The notes below the pieces were generated by a model, which was given only the letters and a program-made list of their open reading frames with translations, was not told the DNA's origin and searched no databases. Shown one piece after another: positions 1 to 6,742 of a stretch of DNA of 33,767 nt; position 1 is the stretch's first letter; the number at the start of each line of letters is the position of its first letter. Origin of the DNA: Pseudomonadota bacterium (GTDB lineage: Bacteria; Pseudomonadota; Alphaproteobacteria; Rhizobiales; Beijerinckiaceae); NCBI GenBank assembly GCA_021780435.1, contig JAJXYV010000047.1, positions 1-33,767 of the forward strand, given 5' to 3'. The position numbers and the translations under genes were made by a program.

Positions 1-1
1 G

Positions 2-889
2 CCCGCCGTGATCCAGGCGCAATCGCCTGGCGCGCAAGATTATTACAACCGGTTCAACCGGCCGCAGCCCGGCGGCGCGCCTCCAGTCGCGCCCGGCGCC
101 GGACCGGCTCCCACGCCGATGGCCCCGGCGGGAGGAGGTTTCCCCCATCCCGGCGCGCCAACGAGCGCCGCTCCGGCCATGACGCCTGCGGCGCCGATGG
201 CTCCAGCCGCGCCTCATCCGGCCGCCCCCGGCGGAGTTATCCCGCCAGCTCCGGGCGGCGCGCCCCTGCCCCATCCCGGCGCGCCTGCCGGCGCCGCTCC
301 AACCGCCCCGGCCATGACGCCTGCGGCGCCTCATCCGGCCGCTCCCGGCGGAGCCATCCCGACAGGTCCGAGCGGCGCGCCCCTGCCGCATCCCGGCGCG
401 TCGCCGCCAGCCGTGGGCGCGCATCCAGGCGCCGGACCCGCCATGGCTCCGGCCGCGCCGCTGCCGCATGTCAACGCGCCCCAAATCGCGCCACAAACTG
501 CGCCTCCGGTCGCACATCCGGAAGCGCCCGCCGCGCCGCAAGTCGCGCCCCATATGATCGAGCCGCCCGCCTCGCATGTCCCGCCGCCGGCAATGCCCCA
601 CGTTGCGCCCCGTATGACGGAGCCGCCCCATCCCGCCGCGCCGCCAGCCCCGCCCCACATGGCGCCGCCGCCCGCCCCGCATGTCCCGCCGCCACCGGCC
701 GCCGCGCCCCATATGATGGAGCCGCCCGCCCCGCATGTCCCGCCGCCGGCAATGCCGCATGTTGCGCCCCCGCCGCCGCATATGGCGCCGCCCGCGGCTC
801 CCCCCCATATGGAGCCGCCGCATCCCGGCGGCCCGCCGCCCCACGAACGGCCGCGTTGCGGCGGGCCCGGCGAGCCGCCTTGCCGCTGA
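2..889 (+). CDS. Pro/Ala/His/Met-rich repeat protein, 5'-partial
   Basis: I do not recognise this protein. The frame is open to the left edge; the first possible start is GTG at 8, so the 5' end probably lies outside the window. Apart from a short start containing DYYNRF, the visible ~293 residues are low complexity: Pro, Ala and Gly with many His-Met and Met-Pro-His units (PHMAPP, HMMEPP, AMPHVAP). Two internal duplications (39- and 53-residue offsets) show growth by slippage or unequal exchange. It ends in a Cys-containing GGPGEPPCR. Such tails occur in secreted or envelope proteins, but no signal peptide is visible because the N-terminus is missing. The His/Met content could bind copper, and the convergent neighbour is a bufferin operon; that link is inference. 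A bidirectional terminator follows at once. Confidence 0.6.
   Translation, partial: PAVIQAQSPGAQDYYNRFNRPQPGGAPPVAPGAGPAPTPMAPAGGGFPHPGAPTSAAPAMTPAAPMAPAAPHPAAPGGVIPPAPGGAPLPHPGAPAGAAPTAPAMTPAAPHPAAPGGAIPTGPSGAPLPHPGASPPAVGAHPGAGPAMAPAAPLPHVNAPQIAPQTAPPVAHPEAPAAPQVAPHMIEPPASHVPPPAMPHVAPRMTEPPHPAAPPAPPHMAPPPAPHVPPPPAAAPHMMEPPAPHVPPPAMPHVAPPPPHMAPPAAPPHMEPPHPGGPPPHERPRCGGPGEPPCR
211..283 (+). repeat. Direct repeat A, copy 1
   Basis: This ~73-bp in-frame repeat encodes the unit from PHPAAPGG to PLPHPGA. It is near-identical to 328-400, with an offset of 117 bp (39 codons). Differences are scattered substitutions, consistent with an old tandem duplication inside the Pro-rich gene. Confidence 0.8.
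328..400 (+). repeat. Direct repeat A, copy 2
   Basis: Second copy of the 211-283 unit. The reading frame is preserved; the most variable part is the middle (VIPPAPGG in copy 1, AIPTGPSG in copy 2). Confidence 0.8.
551..610 (+). repeat. Direct repeat B, copy 1 (His/Met-rich unit)
   Basis: This 60-bp unit encodes HMIEPPASHVPPPAMPHVAP. It recurs at 710-769 with an offset of 159 bp (53 codons) and only a few substitutions. Confidence 0.8.
710..769 (+). repeat. Direct repeat B, copy 2 (His/Met-rich unit)
   Basis: Second copy of the 551-610 unit, encoding HMMEPPAPHVPPPAMPHVAP. The His and Met positions are conserved between copies. Confidence 0.8.
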
Positions 890-898
890 AAAACGAAA

Positions 899-928
899 CC
901 CGCCGCGAGGACATCGCGGCGGGCTTTT
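899..928 (+). terminator. Bidirectional intrinsic terminator
   Basis: A perfect 9-bp GC stem (899-907 with 915-923, 7-nt loop) is followed by CTTTT on the plus strand. On the minus strand it is followed by TTTCGTTTTT. It lies between the convergent ends of the Pro-rich gene and bufC and can serve both. Confidence 0.85.
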
Positions 929-950
929 CATTCGCGCTCCATTCTTGAAA

Positions 951-1751
951 TCATTCCGGCGCGGGAGCAGCGGAGACGATCATCGCATCGGCAAACCAGC
1001 GAGCAAGAAAGCCGCCCGCGGCCGGCGCCATCTCGTCTGCTCCGCGCTCCGGATATGAAAAAGCTAGAGTCGCGCAGATTTCACCGAAAGTCGCTCCGGC
1101 CCTGGCTTCGATCAAGGCAAGTCTTTCCAAGGGCTCCAATGCCCGATAATTCACATCGAGATCCCGGCGCCAAACGACCAACGCGATTTCCGCGCCATCC
1201 GGCGCCTCCGAAATGCACTCATCGGCGTGAAAAGCCTCGTAGGCGGCGAGCGCCGCCGCCGTCGTCTCGACTACGATCACGCTCTCGTCGAAGCCGAAAC
1301 ATAGGCGCGGCCAATCCTCCTCGCGAGCAACGCCGAGAATCTCGATCGGCAAGGGCGCCGAATCCCCGGCGTCGAAACTCTGCGCCAGCGCCGCCTCCAA
1401 CGCCGCCAGTCCGCAGACGAAAGCGTCGTCCGAATAAGGCGGCGTCGCGCGCAGGAATTGGGGAAGGCCCGCGCCGAACCAGCGCGCGTTGCGGAACAGG
1501 GACGGATGAGCCGACGAATAGGACTCGACCATCGCTCCGAAGGCGACCTCACCCAGCGCTTCGCGCAGGACCGGGTAATCATTGGCCAAAAATTCCGCCA
1601 TCCGCAGGCGGTAGCCGTCGTGATAGACTGCAAAGGTTTCCGCTATGTCGGTCGCGCGGACGGGCGGGCGCAGGAGAGCGAGCAGCCGCAGGTCCGGCTC
1701 CGCCGCCAGAACGCTGCGCTGAAAAAGCGATTGTACTTCGGCGAGCTTCAC
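951..1751 (-). CDS. bufC: BufC/HvfC-type DUF2063 protein (bufferin maturation partner)
   Basis: This is a DUF2063 family protein (HvfC/BufC), often mis-described as a putative DNA-binding domain. In bufferin-type RiPP pathways it partners the DUF692 enzyme, probably by presenting the precursor peptide. The 266 residues show the family pattern: an N-terminal helix (LFQRSVL), the AVYHDGYRLRMAEFL block, then LANDYPVLREALGEVAF and HPSLFRNARWFGAGLPQFL, with a degenerate C-terminal half. The GTG start overlaps the bufB stop by four bases (GTGA), so translation is probably coupled. It is the last gene of the operon and ends at the bidirectional terminator. Family assignment is confident; the mechanistic role comes from homologues. 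Confidence 0.87.
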   Translation of the reverse strand: MKLAEVQSLFQRSVLAAEPDLRLLALLRPPVRATDIAETFAVYHDGYRLRMAEFLANDYPVLREALGEVAFGAMVESYSSAHPSLFRNARWFGAGLPQFLRATPPYSDDAFVCGLAALEAALAQSFDAGDSAPLPIEILGVAREEDWPRLCFGFDESVIVVETTAAALAAYEAFHADECISEAPDGAEIALVVWRRDLDVNYRALEPLERLALIEARAGATFGEICATLAFSYPERGADEMAPAAGGFLARWFADAMIVSAAPAPE

Positions 1752-2602
1752 GCGGCTTCCCTTTCCTCGGCCTCGGCCAGGAGGCGCATATGCGCCAGTT
1801 CCTCGAGCAGTTCCGAGAAGGGCGGGAAACGGTCGTCGCGCTCGATCATCGCGGGGATCGGCCCGAAAGTCCGCTGCACATATGAAAACAGCGCCCAGAC
1901 ATCGTCGCAGACCGGATGGTCGTGGGTGTCGATCTTGTGGGTCCCGAGATCGCTGTGGCCGGCGACGTGGATCTGGGCGACGCGCTCCCTGGGCAGCCGG
2001 TCGAGATAGGCGTGCGCGTCAAAGCCGTGGTTGAAGGCAGAGACATGGACATTGTTGACGTCGAGCAGCAGCAGGCAGTCGGCGCGCTGCGCCAGTTCGG
2101 CAAGAAAGTCCGCCTCGCTCATCTCGTCGCCGGCGAAGGCCACATAAGTCGAGGGATTCTCCAGCGCGATCCGCCGGCCGAGGAAATCCTGAACCCGGCC
2201 AACCCGCGCGACGCAATGGTCGAGCGACTCGCGCGTCAGCGGCGCCGGCAGCAGGTCATGCAGGTTGAGGCAATGGACTCCGGTCCAGGCAAGATGGTCC
2301 GAGACAAGTTCGGGCTCGACGCGCGCGACCAGTTTCTTGAGAGCGCGCAGATAATCGAAGTCGAGCGGATCGGTCGAGGCGATGGACAAGGACACGCCAT
2401 GCATGCGCATCGGATAATCGGCCCGGATGCGGTCGAGCGTGGCCAACGGGCGGCCGCCGGGAACCATGTAGTTTTCGGAAATGATCTCGAACCAGTCCAC
2501 GGGCTGCGGCGCCGCGAGAATTTCGGGATAATAGACCGGCCGCAGGCCGAGTCCGAAGCCCTGAGCGCGGCTTGAGCGCGCCGCCTGATCGCTCCCGGTC
2601 AC
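1748..2602 (-). CDS. bufB: BufB, DUF692/MNIO multinuclear iron oxidase
   Basis: This DUF692 enzyme belongs to the multinuclear non-heme iron-dependent oxidative enzymes (the MbnB relatives), which modify cysteines of RiPP precursors. Conserved blocks are visible in order: GFGLGLRPVYY, WFEIISENYM, MRMHGVSLSIAS, SDHLAWTG, IALENPSTY, LLDVNNVHVSAFNHG, IHVAGH, DTHDHPV and IERDD. They carry the His, Asp and Glu residues expected for the iron site. I place the start at GTG 2602, which has GGGGAGG five bases upstream, giving 284 residues. The longer frame from ATG 2686 would start inside bufA and run through a strong hairpin. The substrate is almost certainly the BufA peptide encoded just upstream. 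Confidence 0.92.
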   Translation of the reverse strand: MTGSDQAARSSRAQGFGLGLRPVYYPEILAAPQPVDWFEIISENYMVPGGRPLATLDRIRADYPMRMHGVSLSIASTDPLDFDYLRALKKLVARVEPELVSDHLAWTGVHCLNLHDLLPAPLTRESLDHCVARVGRVQDFLGRRIALENPSTYVAFAGDEMSEADFLAELAQRADCLLLLDVNNVHVSAFNHGFDAHAYLDRLPRERVAQIHVAGHSDLGTHKIDTHDHPVCDDVWALFSYVQRTFGPIPAMIERDDRFPPFSELLEELAHMRLLAEAEEREAA

Positions 2603-2630
2603 AACAACCTCCCCAGACCGCAAAAGAAAG

Positions 2631-2655
2631 TCCCGCGCGGGCTTGCCGCGCGGGA
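2631..2655 (-). promoter_or_regulatory. Intercistronic hairpin between bufA and bufB
   Basis: A perfect 10-bp GC-rich stem (2631-2640 with 2646-2655, 5-nt loop) starts 12 nt after the bufA stop. On the minus strand it is followed by CTTTCTTTT and lies just before the bufB Shine-Dalgarno. It looks like a leaky terminator or mRNA-stabilising hairpin that would give more peptide than enzyme. Confidence 0.7.
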
Positions 2656-2666
2656 AAAACGCAAAT

Positions 2667-2924
2667 TCAGCCGACCGTGCCGCCAAGACCGGCGCAGGCC
2701 TTGGCGGATTTCTCGATCAGGAAGCCCTGACCCTTGCAGACATTCTGGCCCTTGCAGGCGTTGTTGGCGGTCTTGCAGGCGCTCTGGCCCTTGCAGGCGT
2801 TGACGCCCATGCAATGAACCGGCGCCTTCTTGGCTTGCGCCTGGGTGGTGAGAGCGGCGCCGGAAACGGCGAGGGCGATGGCGGCGGCCGCGATGCTGGC
2901 GCCGGAAACGACTTTCATCTGCAT
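2667..2924 (-). CDS. bufA: BufA bufferin precursor peptide (DUF2282-like)
   Basis: This 85-residue secreted precursor begins with a signal peptide: [10 protein letters not shown], a hydrophobic Ala/Val/Leu stretch to about residue 27, then a probable cut after QAQA31. The mature part carries six Cys (38, 44, 50, 57, 63, 77) in repeated CKGQ/ACK units, such as [12 protein letters not shown] and [13 protein letters not shown], typical of bufferins and DUF2282-type peptides. The ATG at 2924 is preferred to the upstream start because AGGGAG lies seven bases ahead of it and the signal peptide starts there. In homologues the DUF692 enzyme converts Cys to thiooxazole-type groups and the peptide sequesters copper or gold in the periplasm. 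The exact bufferin subtype is not certain. Confidence 0.88.
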   Translation of the reverse strand: MQMKVVSGASIAAAAIALAVSGAALTTQAQAKKAPVHCMGVNACKGQSACKTANNACKGQNVCKGQGFLIEKSAKACAGLGGTVG

Positions 2925-2943
2925 GTTCGAACTCCCTGAGAGC

Positions 2944-2962
2944 GCGCCCGAAAATCGGGCGC
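2944..2962 (-). promoter_or_regulatory. Leader hairpin in the bufA 5' UTR
   Basis: A perfect 8-bp stem, GCGCCCGA paired with TCGGGCGC around a 3-nt loop, lies six bases upstream of the bufA Shine-Dalgarno. No U-tract follows, so it is more likely an mRNA-stability or translation element than a terminator. Confidence 0.5.
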
Positions 2963-2995
2963 CTTGCGCAGACTCTGTCGGCCTGCACAGGGAGA

Positions 2996-3021
2996 TACGG
3001 AACATCGGCGCGAAAGGTTAC
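2996..3021 (-). promoter_or_regulatory. ECF (sigma-F-like) promoter of bufABC
   Basis: Read on the minus strand, GTAACC (3021-3016) is followed by exactly 16 nt and CGTA (2999-2996). The Caulobacter ECF sigma-F consensus, known from metal-stress DUF2282 operons, is GTAACC-N16-CGAA. The site sits 72 nt upstream of the bufA ATG and just downstream of the moaA stop, and no better sigma70 site is visible here. No sigma factor or anti-sigma gene occurs in the window. Confidence 0.7.
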
Positions 3022-3041
3022 TATTGCGGATGAAAAAAAAA

Positions 3042-4088
3042 TCAGCCGCCGGTCAGGCTCATGTGTCGCGCGGAGGGCGCAAGCTCGCCGGACGCCTGGG
3101 CGACGAAATCGTGCCCGCGGGGTTTCCGCCGCATCGCGTCGTCAAGCGCCGCGTTCAGCGCCGCGTCGTCGTCCGACGAGCGCAGCGGGCCGCGCAGGTC
3201 GGTTTTGTCCTCCTGCCCAAGGCAGGTGTAAAGCTCGCCGGTGCAGGTGACGCGCACGCGATTGCAGCTGTCGCAGAAATGCGCGCTGAGCGGCGTGATG
3301 AAGCCGATCCGCCCGCCGGTCTCCGCGACATCGAAATAACGCGCCGGCCCGCCGCTCGCGTGGGTGGAGGGCGAAAGGGTCAGACGTTCCGCGAGTTTCG
3401 CGGCGACCTGGTCGAGCGGGAGGAAGCTCTCGATGGAATAGGCCGCGTCCTCGCCCAGCGGCATGGCCTCGATGAACGTCACGTCCATGCCGCGCCCATG
3501 CGCCCATTCGACGAGCGGGAGAAATTCGTCCTCATTGACGCCCTTCAGCGCCACACAGTTGATCTTGACCTTGAGCCCGGCCCAGCGCGCCGCCTCGACG
3601 CCGGCAAGCACCTGGCCAATATCGCCCCGTCGGGTGATCGTGCGGAATTTCTCCGGATCGAGCGTATCGAGCGAGACATTGACCCGCCGGACGCCGCATT
3701 CCGCCAGTTCGCCGGCGAAGCGCGCGAGCTGCGAGCCATTGGTGGTGAGGGTGAGCTCGCGCAAGCCCTTGTCGGAAAGGCGCGACAGGCCGCGAAACAA
3801 TTGCATGACATTGCGCCGCACCAGCGGCTCGCCGCCTGTGATCCGGATTTTGCGCACGCCGCGCGCGACAAAGGCCGCGGCGACCCGCTCCAGCTCTTCG
3901 AGCGTCAGCAGATCGCCCCGCGGGAGGAAATGCATTTCCTCTGACATGCAATAGACGCAACGAAAATCGCAGCGGTCGGTGACGGACAGCCGGATATATT
4001 CGATCCGCCGGGCGAAGGAATCGACCAAAGGCGCCGAAGCGGGGAGTTCGGCGGCGGGCGAAGGATTTTCGAACTGTTGCGGGCGCAT
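3042..4088 (-). CDS. moaA: GTP 3',8-cyclase MoaA
   Basis: MoaA is a radical SAM enzyme converting GTP to 3',8-cyclo-7,8-dihydro-GTP, the first step of molybdenum cofactor synthesis. The 348-residue protein has the N-terminal cluster motif CDFRCVYC (Cys40, Cys44, Cys47), the [10 protein letters not shown] block and the second cluster FCDSC...C (CxxCx13C) near residue 260-280. It ends in Gly-Gly, the tail required for activity. The start has AGGAAAG just upstream, with part of it inside the palindrome CCTATATAGG. It is divergent from cobS. A run of nine T follows the stop directly, with only a poor hairpin. No other moa genes are in the window. Confidence 0.95.
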   Translation of the reverse strand: MRPQQFENPSPAAELPASAPLVDSFARRIEYIRLSVTDRCDFRCVYCMSEEMHFLPRGDLLTLEELERVAAAFVARGVRKIRITGGEPLVRRNVMQLFRGLSRLSDKGLRELTLTTNGSQLARFAGELAECGVRRVNVSLDTLDPEKFRTITRRGDIGQVLAGVEAARWAGLKVKINCVALKGVNEDEFLPLVEWAHGRGMDVTFIEAMPLGEDAAYSIESFLPLDQVAAKLAERLTLSPSTHASGGPARYFDVAETGGRIGFITPLSAHFCDSCNRVRVTCTGELYTCLGQEDKTDLRGPLRSSDDDAALNAALDDAMRRKPRGHDFVAQASGELAPSARHMSLTGG

Positions 4089-4159
4089 CTTTCCTATATA
4101 GGCATTTTTATCCGCGCCAACACGTTATAGCGCAATGAAGAATTTTATAAGGAGCCGGA

Positions 4160-4198
4160 ATGCCGGGTAAAGCGCATAGCCTTCGGGCAGAGCCGTGA
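4160..4198 (+). CDS. Possible 12-codon leader ORF coupled to cobS
   Basis: A strong AAGGAG (4149-4154) precedes ATG 4160, opening a short frame for MPGKAHSLRAEP. Its TGA (4196-4198) overlaps the cobS GTG start (4195-4197) as GTGA. cobS itself has no good Shine-Dalgarno, so its translation probably depends on ribosomes finishing this ORF. Whether the peptide has any function is unknown. Confidence 0.45.
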   Translation: MPGKAHSLRAEP

Positions 4199-4944
4199 AA
4201 AGCGTCCTTCGCGATCTCGGCGGCGCCCTGCGCTTCTTCTCGCGCCTGCCCATCCCGGGCGGCGAAGGCGATTTCGCGCGCAGCCTTCGGTTGGCGCCTC
4301 TTGCCGGCGCCCTTCTCGGCCTCGCCGGAGGGCTCGTGTTCATCGCCGCGCTGAGCCTGCGCCTGCCGGTCGCGGCCGCCGCCTTGCTTGGGCTGGGCTT
4401 CGGCGCGCTGGTCACCGGAGGGCTTCACGAGGACGGCCTCGCCGACATCGCGGACGGCTTCGGGGGCGGATTCACCGCCGCACGCAAGCTTGAAATCATG
4501 AAGGATAGCCGGATCGGCGCATTCGGCGCGCTCGCGCTGATCCTGAGCGTGGGCTTGCGCGCCAGCGCGCTCGCGGCGCTCGCGGCGCGCCCTGCGAGCG
4601 CGCTCCTCGTCATGATCACGGCAGGCGCCCTGTCGCGCGCCGCCGCGCTCGCGCCCCTGGCCTTGCTGCCGCCGGCGCGCGCCGACGGCGCCGGGCGCGC
4701 GGCGGGCGCGTCGGGAGCGCTGAATCCGGCCTTTCTTCTGGCCCTGCCCTTCGCCTTTCCGCCAGCCCTTGGCGTCTTCGACGCCGCGATCTGCTTCAAG
4801 GCGCTCCTGCTGGCGGGCGTCTCGGTTCTCGGGCTCAGCGCCCTCGCCCGCGACCAGATTGGCGGCCAGACCGGCGACGTGGCCGGGGCCGCGCAACAGG
4901 TCGCGGAAATCGCGGTCCTCCTCGTCTTTTCGGCCGCAATCTAG
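4195..4944 (+). CDS. cobS: Adenosylcobinamide-GDP ribazoletransferase CobS
   Basis: CobS joins adenosylcobinamide-GDP with alpha-ribazole (or its phosphate) to make adenosylcobalamin (phosphate); it is an integral membrane enzyme. The 249 residues show FFSRLPIPG near the N-terminus, the signature GLHEDGLADIADGFGGG (~80-95), KDSRIGAFG (~103-111) and several Ala/Leu-rich membrane helices. The GTG start overlaps the stop of a 12-codon leader ORF that carries the good ribosome site. No other cob genes and no cobalamin riboswitch fit into the 106-nt gap to moaA. Product B12 could serve B12-dependent enzymes, which is context only. Confidence 0.93.
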   Translation: MKSVLRDLGGALRFFSRLPIPGGEGDFARSLRLAPLAGALLGLAGGLVFIAALSLRLPVAAAALLGLGFGALVTGGLHEDGLADIADGFGGGFTAARKLEIMKDSRIGAFGALALILSVGLRASALAALAARPASALLVMITAGALSRAAALAPLALLPPARADGAGRAAGASGALNPAFLLALPFAFPPALGVFDAAICFKALLLAGVSVLGLSALARDQIGGQTGDVAGAAQQVAEIAVLLVFSAAI

Positions 4945-4999
4945 GCAGCGTCGCTTACTTTTCGGCGCCGGCGGCTGGGCGATCCCGACGGCGGCGGCC

Positions 5000-6031
5000 T
5001 CAGGCGCTCAGGCGATCCTCGGCTTTCGGAACGAAAGCGTGATCGACCAGCGCCAGGGCGTCATCCACGACCCGCGCGCCGGCGCCGCGCTGCACGGCGA
5101 AGGTCGCAAGATGGCGGCGAAAAGCGCGGGCGCCGGGGCGGCCGGCGAAAAGGCCGAGCATGTGTCTGGTGATGTCGGCTAGCCGCACGCCTTGCCCGAG
5201 CTTGCGCTCGATATAGGGCAGGAAGGCCTCGACCGCGGCGCGGCTACTGTCATGCGGCGCCGGGACGCCGAACAGGAGCGGATCGACGTCCTGCAGCATC
5301 GACAGGTTGTGGTAGGCGGCCCGCCCGATCATGACGCCATCGACATGGTCGAGCTGGGCGCGCATGGCCTCGATGCTGTCGATCCCGCCATTGATGGCGA
5401 TGGGAACCTCCGGCATCGCTTGTTTCAACTCGTGCACCAAGGCGTAATCGAGCGGTGGAACCTCGCGGTTTTCCTTCGGCGACAGGCCCTTGAGCCAAGC
5501 CTTGCGCGCATGGACGACCAAGGCGTCGGCGCCAGCGGCGACCACGGCGCGCGCCATGGCGAAAAGAGCGGCGCGCGGCTCCTGGTCATCGACGCCGATG
5601 CGGCATTTGACCGTGACGGGCAGAGGAGTGGCCGCCTTCATCGCCGCCACGCAATCGGCGACGAGCTGCGGATCGCGCATCAAACAGGCGCCGAAGGCTC
5701 CATTCTGCACGCGATCCGACGGGCAGCCGACATTGAGGTTGATCTCGTCATAGGCGAATTCGGCGCAGATTTTCGCGGCCCGGGCCAATTCCTGCACGTC
5801 GGAGCCGCCAAGTTGGACGGCCAACGGATGCTCGCTCGCATCATAACCTAACAGGCGCTCTCGGTCGCCGTGCATGATCGCGGCGGACGTCACCATTTCC
5901 GTGTAAAGCCGCGCCTTGCGCGAATGAAGCCGCGCAAGCACCCGAAAATGGCGATCCGACCACTCCATCATCGGAGCCACGGAAAAGCGCCAGGGGGATA
6001 GAGGGATCGCGTTCTTCGCTTCGGACGTCAT
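5000..6031 (-). CDS. dusA: tRNA-dihydrouridine(20/20a) synthase DusA
   Basis: DusA is a FMN-dependent enzyme that reduces uridine 20/20a in the tRNA D-loop using NADPH. The 343-residue protein has a TIM-barrel start (FSVAPMMEWSDRHFR), LAVQLGGSD, INLNVGCPSDRVQNGAFGACLM (probable catalytic Cys116), VTVKCRIGVDD, LVVHARKAWLKGLSPKENR and INGGIDS...DGVMIGRAAY. These are the DusA hallmarks rather than DusB/C. The ATG at 6031 gives a normal N-terminus; no strong Shine-Dalgarno is visible. It is convergent with cobS across a 55-nt gap without a clear terminator, and separated from the upstream SHOCT gene by a terminator. Confidence 0.93.
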   Translation of the reverse strand: MTSEAKNAIPLSPWRFSVAPMMEWSDRHFRVLARLHSRKARLYTEMVTSAAIMHGDRERLLGYDASEHPLAVQLGGSDVQELARAAKICAEFAYDEINLNVGCPSDRVQNGAFGACLMRDPQLVADCVAAMKAATPLPVTVKCRIGVDDQEPRAALFAMARAVVAAGADALVVHARKAWLKGLSPKENREVPPLDYALVHELKQAMPEVPIAINGGIDSIEAMRAQLDHVDGVMIGRAAYHNLSMLQDVDPLLFGVPAPHDSSRAAVEAFLPYIERKLGQGVRLADITRHMLGLFAGRPGARAFRRHLATFAVQRGAGARVVDDALALVDHAFVPKAEDRLSA

Positions 6032-6087
6032 TTTCGGCTCGGACGGGTCAGACCGTCCTTGTGGCGTAAATCCCTTCCCTGAGCGAG

Positions 6088-6118
6088 AAAAAAATAAGGC
6101 GCGCCAAGCGGGCGCGCC
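6088..6118 (-). terminator. Intrinsic terminator after the SHOCT gene
   Basis: A perfect 8-bp stem GGCGCGCC (6098-6105 with 6111-6118, 5-nt loop) is followed, in minus-strand direction, by TTATTTTTTT. It separates the SHOCT gene from dusA. Confidence 0.85.
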
Positions 6119-6145
6119 CCGGAGCGTCGAGGAAGGCCCTCGCGC

Positions 6146-6526
6146 TCACTCGATCAGACGGGCGCGTAGGCGCGCATATTCCTCGTCGGTGATGGTCTTG
6201 GACGCCTTGAGTTTCTCGAGCTTCTCGAGTTCGTCGGCCACGCTGAAGCCGATGAAGCGGCGCATGTCGTCCCGCGCGTGTTTCACGTCCTGCAGGCGTC
6301 GTGCGGCCATGCCGTGGCCCTGGAAGATCAGGTAGGCGAGGACGCCGAGATAGGGCACGAAGATCAGGCCGATGATCCAGAGCGCCTTGATCCAGCCCGA
6401 AACGTCATGGCGCCGGAAAAGATCGCTGATCACGTTGATCAGGATCCAGATCCACATGATGAACAGGAAGATCGTGATGGCGTCCGCCAGGAAATTCCAG
6501 AAATTGAAACCGCCGTCGAAAAGCAT
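6146..6526 (-). CDS. Membrane protein with SHOCT domain
   Basis: This 126-residue protein has two membrane helices (about residues 12-34 and 47-69) with the PLDc_N-type pattern IWILINVISDLFRRHDVSGW and PYLGVLAYLI. A cytosolic C-terminal SHOCT module follows: LEKLEKLKASKTITDEEYARLRARLIE. SHOCT is a short oligomerisation-type domain found at protein ends; the exact role of this combination is not known. AAAGGA eight bases before ATG 6526 supports the start. It is a single-gene unit with its own terminator. Confidence 0.8.
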   Translation of the reverse strand: MLFDGGFNFWNFLADAITIFLFIMWIWILINVISDLFRRHDVSGWIKALWIIGLIFVPYLGVLAYLIFQGHGMAARRLQDVKHARDDMRRFIGFSVADELEKLEKLKASKTITDEEYARLRARLIE

Positions 6527-6742
6527 GGTTCAAATCCTTTCAGCGCTCGGACACGCGAAATCACGCAACCGTCAATGAAGGACAGGACACGTCCTCGCGC
6601 ACGCATTGGTCTAGGCCAAGCCGCGTCTTCCGGCAAGGCGGCCGGTCCTTCGGGGGCCGCGGGCTCCCCGCTCAGGCCGCGCCTTAATTAAGCCTTTACC
6701 ATGTGGCGTCAAAGCTGACGCGCAATTCGAATTGGGAAGGCC

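Noticed and set aside
211-769. CRISPR-like array in the repetitive first gene
   Set aside because: Repeats are in-frame coding duplications with irregular offsets (117 and 159 bp) and no unique spacers of equal length.
951-1885. Long Arg/Pro-rich frames opposite bufC and bufB
   Set aside because: They are antisense shadows of GC-rich genes; the minus-strand frames match known families, have ribosome sites and are joined by a GTGA overlap.
4089-4194. Cobalamin or molybdenum riboswitch between moaA and cobS
   Set aside because: The gap is only 106 nt and must hold two promoters; no B12-box-like sequence is visible.
4108-4896. 262-residue minus-strand frame across cobS
   Set aside because: Low-complexity Arg/Gly/Glu composition is typical of an antisense shadow; the plus strand encodes clear CobS motifs.
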